DNA of 64,000 bases from Colwellia sp. M166 (GTDB lineage: Bacteria > Pseudomonadota > Gammaproteobacteria > Enterobacterales > Alteromonadaceae): contig NZ_CP040755.1 in the NCBI RefSeq assembly GCF_024585285.1, positions 868,001-932,000 of the forward strand, given 5' to 3'. Below are positions 17,715 to 25,588 of the stretch, one piece after another. A model generated the notes under the pieces. The model did not search any database. It was not told where the DNA came from and was given only the letters and a program-made list of their open reading frames with translations. The position numbers and the translations under genes were made by a program. Within the stretch, counting starts at the first letter, position 1; each line of letters opens with the position of its first letter.

Positions 17715-18204
17715 TTATGTTCTCCAGTTAAGGTTATTATGTCTTAACTGGGGTAGTCGAATCCATTAAACCACGTCACACTTTATCTTGTCCTAGCAAG
17801 GTGAATTTATTCATGCCTTTATTAATGGTGATATTACCAAATACCGGCTCTATTGCACCTAACCTTTTACTGTATTACCGTCGCCCAATTGAACTGTCTA
17901 TTTTTATCTTTATTTGCTCGCTATGACTAATATGTTGCACCTTAGTTGCTAAGAACTGTACTTGCCGGCCCGTTGCTTTTGGTGCCTTTCGCATACATTG
18001 TTTTTGTAAGGGACAAACGCGACAATCTTTTAAATAGCCAGTAAAGCGGCTATAGCTTTTACCATCGGTGATAATTGTACCTTGTCGCTAAAGGGTTTTG
18101 CCCGCTGAACAAACACAGGTATTGGTTGTGGGGTAAAAATGAAAACTCTCGCACGTGAATAATCGAGGCCGGTCTTTATTGCCGACAGGCTCTGCCACTA
18201 TCGG

Positions 18205-18375
18205 TTAGAGACCTCCGGCTAACCGATTATGTTTTGATGCCTGATATTTTTCAGTAATTGACTCTAGAGGCGTTTTTTTACCTCTGAAAAATTGCACTAT
18301 ATTAACCACTACAAACCCTTCTACAAATTGTGTAATGATTATAGAAATTAGAAATAATAAACCTAATAATTCCAT
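18205..18375 (-). CDS. Small membrane protein, cassette gene
   Basis: The 56-residue ORF MELLGLLFLISIIITQF has a membrane segment near its N-terminus followed by a basic stretch FFRGKKTPLESITEKYQ. AGGAG lies 10 bases before its ATG. It follows a 53-residue hydrophobic ORF after 3 bases, so the two look like a pair in one cassette. A perfect 9-bp inverted repeat (ATCGGTTAG / CTAACCGAT) overlaps its last codons. No family recognised. Confidence 0.5.
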   Translation of the reverse strand: MELLGLLFLISIIITQFVEGFVVVNIVQFFRGKKTPLESITEKYQASKHNRLAGGL

Positions 18376-18378
18376 GAG

Positions 18379-18540
18379 TTATTGCTCCTTACTAAATTCC
18401 GTTTTAACACCTTTAAGTTTATTCACTAAATATATAGTTAAACCTAGATGCAGTGCTGCATGTAAATATTGGTTAGTGTACAAAAAAATAGAAATAACTA
18501 TTGTGCTTTCACCAATGATAAATTTTTGGAAAATATTCAA
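18379..18540 (-). CDS. Small hydrophobic protein, cassette gene, TTG start
   Basis: The 53-residue frame LNIFQKFIIGESTIVISIF continues with LYTNQYLHAALHLGLTIYL and ends KGVKTEFSKEQ. A strong Shine-Dalgarno sequence (GGGAGG) lies about 4 bases before a TTG start. The gene begins directly after the R' end of the attC-like site at 18556-18700, the usual place for a cassette gene. No family recognised. Two membrane segments are likely. Confidence 0.45.
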   Translation of the reverse strand: MNIFQKFIIGESTIVISIFLYTNQYLHAALHLGLTIYLVNKLKGVKTEFSKEQ

Positions 18541-18555
18541 CCAACCTCCCTAAAA

Positions 18556-18700
18556 ACATAACGAGACTGTAGAATTACTCGTTTATTATGAATTCCCCCA
18601 TAAAATAGGGTTACTAAATGCATTACCTATATCGAGTTAATTCTCTACAGTGCGATTTAGGAGCACAAAAAACCAGCTGTTTTGGCTAAATTAGTTATTC
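18556..18700 (-). other. attC-like site (145 bp)
   Basis: On the minus strand it begins GAATAAC and ends GTTATGT. The flanking arms (GGCTGTAGAATAAC and AATTCTACAGTCTCGTTATG) pair well. GTTATGTTT is also found at the putative attI (22756-22762). The inner part AACAGCTGGTTTTTTGTGCTCC resembles the loop of the sites at 12546 and 15558. Confidence 0.55.
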
Positions 18701-18705
18701 TACAG

Positions 18706-18800
18706 CCTCAACGCTTTGCAACGACGGTAAATTGAGTTGGCTATAATTGAGCGAAGCGAAAAGCCAGCGTAAATTTATCCGTTGATTGCACTTGTTATCT
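18706..18800 (-). other. attC-like site after the 18853 gene
   Basis: On the minus strand it runs from AGATAAC to GTTGAGG. Arms CAACGGATAAATTTA / AATTTACCGTCGTTG and GCTGGCT / AGCCAAC pair around the loop TTTCGCTTCGCTCAATTAT. It lies between the stop of the 18853-19164 gene and the next site. Confidence 0.6.
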
Positions 18801-18852
18801 GCTTATTTATGCTTTCAGATAATAAAGCTTCAGAACCAAGGCTAATAGTTTG

Positions 18853-19164
18853 TTATAAGCAACTAGGTATTAAATTTTGATTGAGCTTAAGAACCTTAGC
18901 TTTTGCAATTATATTTAACGTATTCTCATCGCAAAAAATAAAAGGGTCTTTAGTCAGATTTTTTACTTGTTCAATAGCATAATTAGCGGACAATCTCTTT
19001 TGAATCAATGTTTCCTTATACCCATTTTCATACGAGCTAAGTTTACCTAAAGTAATTAAAGCCTGCTCCTGTGTAAAAGAAAATAATAACTTAGCCATCA
19101 ATATGTACGCTACACAAGAAGTTAAAATAACCCCACAAAAAAAAGAAATAAATATTTTTTTCAT
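18853..19164 (-). CDS. Hypothetical membrane-anchored protein, cassette gene
   Basis: The 103-residue protein begins MKKIFISFFCGVILTSCVAY, a signal peptide or N-terminal anchor with a cysteine that could be a lipobox (LTSC). The rest is soluble, with ALITLGKLSSYENGYKETL and a closing pair of cysteines (FIFCDE and IPSC). The start ATGA overlaps the TGA of the frame upstream by 4 bases, suggesting coupling. No family recognised. Confidence 0.6.
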   Translation of the reverse strand: MKKIFISFFCGVILTSCVAYILMAKLLFSFTQEQALITLGKLSSYENGYKETLIQKRLSANYAIEQVKNLTKDPFIFCDENTLNIIAKAKVLKLNQNLIPSCL

Positions 19165-19370
19165 AATAACCCCGATATACACGAGAAAGTAATACTTGAT
19201 ACTTCACCATTAACTCTGGTAGCCCACATCCAAACCTCACAACGCCTTCCACCTGAAGATTGAATAGAATAATTATACCCGCCTGTAGGTACTTCACTAT
19301 AGAAATAACCATCATTAACACTACCATCTGAATTTATAATAGACTTCTCGATTGCTGAAAATGCAAAATC
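19161..19370 (-). pseudogene. 3' part of a hypothetical secreted protein gene
   Basis: On the minus strand a frame reads FAFSAIEKSIINSDG, then EVPTGGYNYSIQSSGGRRCEV, then WMWATRVNGEVSS and ITFSCISGLL before a TGA at 19163-19161. No start codon is available, because the frame is blocked upstream within a run of AAATCAAC-type repeats at 19364-19415. The sequence looks protein-like (two cysteines, beta-rich) and overlaps the next gene by ATGA. It is probably a truncated cassette gene. Confidence 0.4.
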
Positions 19371-19415
19371 AACTAAAAAATCAACTAAAAATCAACAAAT
19401 CAACAAATCAACTAA
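19364..19415. repeat. Short tandem repeat of an 8-12 bp unit around aaatcaac
   Basis: Five consecutive units share 'aaatcaac', with 0-3 extra bases (cta/aa) between them. They lie at the broken 5' end of the frame at 19161-19370, consistent with slippage having damaged that gene. Confidence 0.7.
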
Positions 19416-19669
19416 GACAGCCACTGTTAATTATCAAAGATAATACCAAGTAAAATTAAATATACCTAGGAGCTTATTATCCAAATTCAGGGCTGAATTG
19501 AAGAAATATTGTATCTATGCTTTTAAAAATTCGCTACAAACGTATTTTTATTGAACTTAAGGCGTAATGGAGTGTTAGCCATTAGCTAATATTAAAATGG
19601 GGGCTTAGTTGCTTCAATTTAAGTCTTAACTCAAGGCTTAAATCAAGTCTGAATATAAGTAAATAGAAG

Positions 19670-20644
19670 CTAGGCGAGTAATTTATTACAAGCAGAGAGT
19701 GTCGTTCGCCGACTAAGTGCTTGATGCTGACAAAAATCATTCAGCACATCAGCATGACCCACAGCACCATGAAAGCTTTTGGTAAATTGTGTGGTCAATA
19801 TTAACCAGTTTTCAGCACTGATATTCAATCGTGTCAATATATCTGGTTGAACATCTTCTATATATCCACACTTATCTGCACGAATACATCGGCCAGTGAC
19901 TTCAATCAGCTCGATATAATCATTAAGATTAAAGATAAGCCCTTTCGTTTTATCTTTATGTGCATTACCTACAAAATGTAAAAGGTTGTAAGGTTGTGTA
20001 CCTTTTATCGCCGCTTTAATACGTCGTCGAATACTGGTATAGGCGGATTTTTCTGGGGTGGCTGCTATTTTAGCTCTAACGGGATTTAAATCTACATAGG
20101 CCATACAGGCAATAATAGCGGCGTCATCAAGTAAAGCTTGTGATTTAAAGCGCCCTTCCCAAAAACGACCCGTGCAATTATCTTCCACATTCGCTTTTCG
20201 TGCGATACCTTCGTTAAGTAGGCGCATAAACCAACTGATATCCGTTAATCGCTGTCGATACACTTCGGCGGTTTGTTCAACTATCGTTTTTAATGGCTCG
20301 ATAAGTTCATCACCACGCACATATTGCTGGGTTAACAAGGTGCCTTTGAACAATTGATGCCAACGATTAATCACCTCAAACGTTGACCAAGACTGCCCTT
20401 TATCTTCATCCACATAAAGCACCAAATGACTGTGATTGCTCATCACCGCATAAGCGCACACATCAATGGCAAACACTGAGCCTAAGAATAACAACTTATC
20501 CTCAACCCAAGCCCGTCGGTGTTCAAAACTTTGACCCGTAGCTTTATCTTCACCGCATAAAAAAGCCCGACGAACACAGCGTGAAATGCAGTGATAATAA
20601 GGTGTATCGATTAAACTGACTTGTCTTTTTCTTGCAACAGCCAT
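19670..20644 (-). CDS. Y1 (HUH) transposase of REP-associated (RAYT) type
   Basis: The 324-residue protein has the HUH motif in MSNHSHLVL near residue 70, NRWHQLF, and the conserved block TGRFWEGRFKSQALLDDAAIIACMAYVDLNPVRA near residues 165-195, which is standard for Y1 transposases of the REP-associated group. These enzymes nick single-stranded DNA at hairpins and are usually single-copy and domesticated-looking. It has no visible IS ends. The association with an array rich in hairpin sites is notable, but nothing shows that it acts on them. Confidence 0.85.
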   Translation of the reverse strand: MAVARKRQVSLIDTPYYHCISRCVRRAFLCGEDKATGQSFEHRRAWVEDKLLFLGSVFAIDVCAYAVMSNHSHLVLYVDEDKGQSWSTFEVINRWHQLFKGTLLTQQYVRGDELIEPLKTIVEQTAEVYRQRLTDISWFMRLLNEGIARKANVEDNCTGRFWEGRFKSQALLDDAAIIACMAYVDLNPVRAKIAATPEKSAYTSIRRRIKAAIKGTQPYNLLHFVGNAHKDKTKGLIFNLNDYIELIEVTGRCIRADKCGYIEDVQPDILTRLNISAENWLILTTQFTKSFHGAVGHADVLNDFCQHQALSRRTTLSACNKLLA

Positions 20645-20798
20645 GCGAACCTCAAATGAACTAAAGGGTGATTATTTAACCATAGTTCAACAGGGGAAAG
20701 TTTTCTATTAGAGTGGATGATGTGATGGACGCTCCCAATTACGGCGTCAATGCGCCAAACTGGTTAAAAACAATCAGTTAATTTAAGGAACGTCCGTC

Positions 20799-21825
20799 AT
20801 GAAAGTTAGCACAATATCAATTGATTTAGCAAAAAACGTTTTTCAACTCATGGGGTTTACTGAGGCTAATAAAGGCGTTTTTAATAAGCGCTTGAACCGC
20901 GCTCAACTGAAGCATTTTATGCAAATGCAACCCCCATGTCGTGTTGTGATGGAGGCCTGTTATTCTTCTCATTATTGGGGCCGGTTGTTTGAATCCATCG
21001 GTCACACTGTGCACTTAATTCCTGCGCAACACGTGACACCTTTTGTGCGAGGAAACAAGAATGACAGTAACGATACACTGGCCATATTCGAAGCAAGTAG
21101 GCGACCTTTCATTCGGTTTGTCCCCATCAAAACCCAAACTCAGCAAGAAACGTTAATGCTACATCGCTTGCGAGAAAGGTTACTTAAAAACACGTACAGC
21201 GGTCACTAATCAACTACGTGGTTTATTAGCTGACATTGGCCTTGTTTTCCCGTTAGGCATACCTGCTTTTAATGAAAGTATGCAAGCATTATCACTTGAT
21301 ACCACGTTATCGGTATCAGTTCAGTGGCTAGTTAACGATGTTTATCAAGAATTCAAAACCTTAAACCTACGTATTAAAGCGATTGAAAAACAATTAAAAA
21401 CTGACATTGAAGCCAATTCATTAGGGCAAATACTATTGAGTATCCCTGGCATTGGTTACCTCAATGCTTCTGCCTTTATTGCCTCAATAGGCAGTGGACA
21501 AGCCTTCACCAGTGCACGCGACTTTGCTGTTTGGCTAGGCATTACACCCAAACAATTTGCCTCAGGCAATAAAAGCGTGATGGGCGGCATCAGTAAACGT
21601 GGAGACCAATACCTGCGTAAACAGCTTATCCATGGTGCGCGTGCCATCATCGTTCATGCCAGAAAGAAACACGATGCATTGAGTGTGTGGATAACCCAGT
21701 TAAGTGCACGAAAACCGTTCAATTGTACCGCGGTTGCCACTGCGCACAAGTTAGCACGCATCATGTGGACATTGTTACAAAAGCAATGCCATTACACGCC
21801 TCAACCGGTTAAGGTAATCACATGA
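20799..21825 (+). pseudogene. IS110-family transposase, frameshifted
   Basis: The first frame (20799-21209) reads MKVSTISIDLAKNVFQLMGF with the DEDD aspartate and GNKNDSNDTLAIFEA. The second frame ends with the IS110 C-terminal domain (SIPGIGYLNASAFIASIG, then GNKSVMGGISKRGDQYLRK). They join in frame if one A is removed from the A5 run near 21186-21190, giving LKTRTAVTNQLRGLL. The serine of the C-terminal domain is present. IS110 elements lack classical terminal inverted repeats, so the ends were not placed. The element sits between the first cassette gene and the Y1 transposase gene. Confidence 0.82.
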
Positions 21826-22459
21826 TTGACGACCCGTTTTACCCTCTAGTAAGCCTGTGCAGGACAAAGGCCATGAGTCTGTGTGGGTGTTTAGGCTGCT
21901 AGAGGGGACTTAATTTATCCAGAAAACTTTTCAAGACTGTTGTTGATAAGATGAAAAAAAGGCACTAGCCAACTAGAACAAAGCCTGTGAGAGGACAAGT
22001 GTATCTATCACGTTTGGGTGAACAATGTTTTAAGGTATTTCTAGTTCGCAACTTATCTGGAGCATGGATAACAAACCATAGCTCGAATATATGTCAGTAC
22101 AGTTTGCTTTAAGCAAGCGAAAGCGCCTGTCATCATGAACAAAAGTATGAAAAGAGTAATGCTCAGTAATCAAAAACATAAGCCCGTTTTGTTATGTTTT
22201 CGTATTCACTTGGGTTGACATCAAGGAAGCGTCCATATATGTCTTGCTAATTATCTTGCTAATTATTTACTATATTACCAAACTCTGTTTAGTGATAGTA
22301 GCTGCGCTTGGCCTGAAAATCACCGCTTAGAGGCACCGCCAACAGACAACCCATCTTAGTTTTATTTATTTACTTATAAAGAGTACGCACCAACACCGGG
22401 CTTGTTCAACAACAGGATTAAGTTGCGGCTGCGCGCAACCTATCCTTTATTTATTATGT
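21826..22459. other. Non-coding stretch between the IS110 gene and the first cassette gene
   Basis: No gene is seen. CCCTCTAG (21842-21849) and CTAGAGGG (21899-21906) form an inverted repeat, and AAGCCTGTG occurs at 21851 and 21981, which may be parts of the IS110 end. A strong hairpin (GGATTAAGTTGCG / CGCAACCTATCC, 22415-22445) lies just beyond the stop of the 22460 gene. It could be that gene's terminator or part of its recombination site. Confidence 0.4.
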
Positions 22460-22738
22460 TTACTTTGTATCGTGTAAGTAATTTGCAATATGCTCAGAGC
22501 GTATTGCAAATTTTTCGATTAAATCTTCTTTGTAACTTACTTCATAGTTTGGGTATAAATCATCAACTACAACAGTAATCGCTTCAGAGAAGTGCTCACC
22601 ATCTAGTTGAGTACCTAGAGTAGAAAATACATTTTTTAATGCCGAATGGTAGCGTTCATCATCACAAGGATGATATGTATGCCAAGTATCAACTTGTAAC
22701 CATGGCATTAATAACTCAATTAATTTTTCCATATTCAT
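22460..22738 (-). CDS. Hypothetical protein, first gene of the integron array
   Basis: The 92-residue protein MNMEKLIELLMPWLQVDTWH is soluble and acidic, with HPCDDERYHSALKNVFSTLG and AITVVVDDLYPNYEVSY. AGGAG lies 7 bases before this ATG, so the longer open frame upstream is rejected. No family recognised. It lies directly next to the putative attI, so it occupies the position of the most recently inserted cassette. Confidence 0.65.
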   Translation of the reverse strand: MNMEKLIELLMPWLQVDTWHTYHPCDDERYHSALKNVFSTLGTQLDGEHFSEAITVVVDDLYPNYEVSYKEDLIEKFAIRSEHIANYLHDTK

Positions 22739-22755
22739 TGGAATACTCCTTGTAA

Positions 22756-22762
22756 ACATAAC
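22756..22762 (-). other. Putative attI recombination point (GTTATGT)
   Basis: On the minus strand GTTGTTATGTTTAC lies between intI and the first cassette gene, 18 bases before that gene's start. The core GTTATGTTT equals the R' end of the attC-like site at 18556-18700. The position (about 220 bases from the intI start) and orientation fit an attI site. Other attI features were not resolved. Confidence 0.5.
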
Positions 22763-22920
22763 AACTTTATCAGAGGACACTTTCCTCTTTTCCTACCAGA
22801 AAGTTTCCACCTTATTTATTTAACCTATTAATAACAAATCTTTGCAGCTATTACTACACATTGTCTGTAGTTCTGGTTATTAATTTATCATCGTATGAAA
22901 TGAAGAAACTTTCCCATTTC

Positions 22921-22962
22921 TTGACTTGGGAGGAAACCCAGCAATACTGTATATAAAAACAG
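22921..22962 (+). promoter_or_regulatory. intI promoter with overlapping LexA box
   Basis: TTGACT (22921-22926) and TACTGT (22945-22950), 18 bases apart, form a promoter. The 16-mer CTGTATATAAAAACAG at 22947-22962 differs from the gammaproteobacterial LexA consensus CTGTATATATATACAG at only two central positions and overlaps the -10 box. SOS control of integron integrases through LexA is established for Vibrio cholerae and class 1 integrons. Here the same control appears to have been present. Confidence 0.8.
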
Positions 22963-23232
22963 CATTCAAGGGTAAATAATATGAAAACAAAATCACCTTT
23001 TCTTAATAGTGTTGTCGAGTATATGTACAGTCTGCATATTCTCATGCATCGCGATCACCTAATACCATCTAAGCCGATCACTTAATACTATCCATCGCGA
23101 TCACTCAATACCATCGATGCAGATCACTTTTTGGTCAAAATGGTATTGAGTGATCGGCTTGAATGGTATCGTTCAATTTATACTCATTTTTGTCTATCCA
23201 GTAGGTGTTTCTAACCGTTATTCTTTTCATTT

Positions 23233-24795
23233 TTGATGATGAGAATAACCATGCCAACGGCACCTATTTCAATGCGTAAACTTAAAGAGATTTTAAGACT
23301 AAAATACGACTGTAAACTCAGTCATCGAAAGATAGCAAACAGCTTATCTATTTCACCTTCAATTGTTTCTAAATATGCCTGTAAATCAGCAGAGTTAGGT
23401 ATCACTTGCTGGCCGCTTGATGAAAAATGGGATGATCATTCTCTGCAACGAGCATTCTTCAAAACAAAGCCCCGACTAAAAGGCTTTAGTATTCCTGACT
23501 GGTTGTTAGTTCAGCAGGAGCTGCGACCCAAAACCATGACGCTATTGCTGCTTTGGCAAGAATACAAAGAGCGACACGAGGAAGGATTTTACAGTTACAC
23601 CCACTTCTGCCGACAGTACAAGGCATGGCTTAAATGTCAAAAACCGTCCATGCGACAAAACCATAAAGCAGGTGAAAAACTGTTTGTTGATTACTGCGGC
23701 CCAACTATGAATATTGTTGATGCTAGTACAGGTGAATACCGTACAGCTCAAGTGTTTGTCGCAGTTATGGGCGCATCTAATTATACGTATGCGGAGGCAA
23801 CGTATAGCCAAAAGCTAGAAGATTGGGTGATGAGTCATGCTCGCTGTTTTGAGTTTCTTGGTGGTGTGCCAGAGCTGGTAATCCCTGACAACTTAAAAAG
23901 TGCGGTAACTAAACCTTGTCGATATGAGCCTGATTTAAATCCAACCTACCAACAATTGGCGACACATTATGATACGGTCATTGTGCCTGCTAGACCTTAT
24001 AAGCCCAAGGATAAAGCCAAAGCAGAAGTGGGTGTGCAAATTGTCGAACGCTGGATAATGGCACGGCTTCGCAATGAAAGCTTCTTTAGCTTGCGCCAAT
24101 TAAACCTAAAGATACAAAAACTGCTTGTCGACTTAAACCAGCGGAAAATGAAGAAGCACCCTGGTTCAAGGCTCAGTCAGTTTGAATCCATTGATAAACC
24201 TGCTCTCAAACCACTACCCACACAGGCTTACAGTTACACCTTAGTCAAACAAGTAAGCGTGCATATTGATTATCATGTCGAAGTTGAAAAACACTACTAC
24301 TCAGTACCTCATACCTTGATCAAACAAAAGCTTGAAGCCCATGCCACAGGTCAACTGGTGACACTTTACCATCAGGGTGTTCAAGTAGCCGTTCACCCAA
24401 GATCACACCGAGAAGGTGCACACACCACGCTTGATCTACATATGCCAATAGCTCATCAAAAGCAGCAGCAATGGTCACCACAACGGTTCGAACGTTGGGC
24501 AGCTAAGTTCGGTGGTTCAACGGAGCAGTTTGTTATGCAATTGATGCAAGCTAAAAAGCATCCAGAGCAAAGCTACCGTGCTTGTATGGGGTTATTAAGC
24601 CTAGGTAAGAAGTTTACTGACCAACGTCTTGAAGCAGCCTGTCATCGCGCATTAGCCACAGGTGTTACTCGCGTAAAACAAGTAAAAAACATTTTAGAAA
24701 AGGGCTTGGATAAGCAACCCTTGCCACAAGCTCAAGGTGATTTACTACAAGATATTGATCATAAAAATATCCGCGGCAACAACTATTACCATTAA
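23233..24795 (+). CDS. istA: IS21-family transposase IstA
   Basis: The 520-residue protein has an N-terminal helix-turn-helix (LRLKYDCKLSHRKIANSLSIS) and an rve DDE domain with acidic residues in LFVDYCGPT, VPELVIPDNLKSA and KDKAKAEVGVQIVERW. The C-terminal Mu-type barrel includes HYYSVPHTLI. It catalyses strand transfer with the IstB helper. The true start may be the ATG at 23251, because several in-frame starts precede it. Intact. Confidence 0.95.
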   Translation: MMMRITMPTAPISMRKLKEILRLKYDCKLSHRKIANSLSISPSIVSKYACKSAELGITCWPLDEKWDDHSLQRAFFKTKPRLKGFSIPDWLLVQQELRPKTMTLLLLWQEYKERHEEGFYSYTHFCRQYKAWLKCQKPSMRQNHKAGEKLFVDYCGPTMNIVDASTGEYRTAQVFVAVMGASNYTYAEATYSQKLEDWVMSHARCFEFLGGVPELVIPDNLKSAVTKPCRYEPDLNPTYQQLATHYDTVIVPARPYKPKDKAKAEVGVQIVERWIMARLRNESFFSLRQLNLKIQKLLVDLNQRKMKKHPGSRLSQFESIDKPALKPLPTQAYSYTLVKQVSVHIDYHVEVEKHYYSVPHTLIKQKLEAHATGQLVTLYHQGVQVAVHPRSHREGAHTTLDLHMPIAHQKQQQWSPQRFERWAAKFGGSTEQFVMQLMQAKKHPEQSYRACMGLLSLGKKFTDQRLEAACHRALATGVTRVKQVKNILEKGLDKQPLPQAQGDLLQDIDHKNIRGNNYYH

Positions 24796-24823
24796 TCAAA
24801 ACTAACAAACCAAAGGAAATCTT

Positions 24824-25588
24824 ATGCAAAATATCAATCAACAAGTCAATAACCAGTTAAGTAACTTAAAGCTAAGCGGTATACGTGATGCACTATTGCA
24901 GCAATATGAGCAACCCAATCTCTACGTTGAACAAAGCTTCGAAGAGCGACTAAGCTTATTGCTTGACCATGAAATAACTCAGCGTGATCAGCGTAAAATT
25001 GACCGCCTAACTCGACAAGCAAAGTTCAGAGTTGGCGGTACGCTTGCTCAACTCAACTATGGCGCAGCACGACAACTAGATAAAACTCAGATCCGTTCAT
25101 TAGCACAAGGTGAATGGCTACGCCTTCACCAAAACATTTTGATCACGGGAGCAACGGGGTGTGGCAAAACTTACCTCGCTTGTGCTCTTGGTCAAAACCA
25201 CTGCCAACAAGGGAGTAGCGTTTATTATTTTAGGCTTAAAGAGCTATTAGAAAAGATGTTCTTAGCGCAAGCCGATGGTAGTTATCGAAAACTGATCAAC
25301 AAGCTTAGCTCTGCCAATTTACTGATCCTAGATGATTGGGGATTAGAGCCATTAACAGCTCAACAACGCAGTGATTTACTGGAATTAATTGATGCGAGAT
25401 ATGACACAAAATCGACCTTAATTGCCAGCCAATTACCGATAGAAAATTGGTATGAAATGATCGGAGAATCGACACATGCTGATGCGATCCTAGATCGGCT
25501 TGTTCACGGAGCAATAAAGTTGGAATTAAAAGGCGAATCGATGCGAAAAAAACTAAATTCCTTGACTGATGGCGATCACTCAAGTTAG
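24824..25588 (+). CDS. istB: IS21-family helper ATPase IstB
   Basis: The 254-residue AAA+ ATPase has Walker A (GATGCGKTYLACAL near residue 111) and Walker B (LLILDDWGLEPL near residue 170). It assembles IstA on DNA and selects targets. It lies 28 bases after istA, the standard arrangement. Intact, so this copy may still be able to move. Confidence 0.95.
   Translation: MQNINQQVNNQLSNLKLSGIRDALLQQYEQPNLYVEQSFEERLSLLLDHEITQRDQRKIDRLTRQAKFRVGGTLAQLNYGAARQLDKTQIRSLAQGEWLRLHQNILITGATGCGKTYLACALGQNHCQQGSSVYYFRLKELLEKMFLAQADGSYRKLINKLSSANLLILDDWGLEPLTAQQRSDLLELIDARYDTKSTLIASQLPIENWYEMIGESTHADAILDRLVHGAIKLELKGESMRKKLNSLTDGDHSS

Larger units (their letters stand above)
16515..17778 (-). mobile_element. 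IS3-family insertion sequence, copy b (1264 bp)
   Basis: This is an inverted, near-identical copy of the element at 13111-14375, with the same ends and a 3-bp duplication CAC (16512-16514 and 17779-17781). Because the duplications of the two copies differ and each copy duplicates its own target, the two inserted independently. The 2.1 kb between them can invert by recombination. Confidence 0.92.
16446..18198 (-). pseudogene. IS1182-family transposase relic, interrupted by IS3 copy b
   Basis: Minus-strand translation from about 18198 reads EPVGNKDRPRLF, then a stop, then KSYSRFTGYLKDCRVCPLQKQCM with the cysteine pattern of IS1182 transposases, another stop, and GAIEPVFGNITINKGMNKFTLLGQDK. The IS3 copy (16515-17778) with its 3-bp duplication (CAC) follows. 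Beyond it the frame continues exactly into NTQWPMYCLVHNIEKLR and a TAA at 16448-16446. The N-terminal half is missing. Confidence 0.7.

Noticed and set aside
13111..17778. Composite transposon formed by the two inverted IS3 copies
   Set aside because: Each copy has its own different 3-bp duplication (AAT, CAC) and each interrupts a gene whose frame continues on both sides, so they inserted separately.
18335..18553. Plus-strand 72-codon ORF
   Set aside because: It lies opposite two minus-strand small ORFs with good ribosome-binding sites and array orientation. Its own composition is not protein-like.
19091..19327. Minus-strand 78-codon ORF rich in hydrophobic residues
   Set aside because: Another frame of the same strand (stop at 19161) is more protein-like and shows the ATGA overlap with the next gene.
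22175..22203. Inverted repeat AAAACATAA / TTATGTTTT as another attC
   Set aside because: It is too short, contains no inner arms like the other sites, and its orientation is ambiguous. It may belong to the IS110 surroundings.
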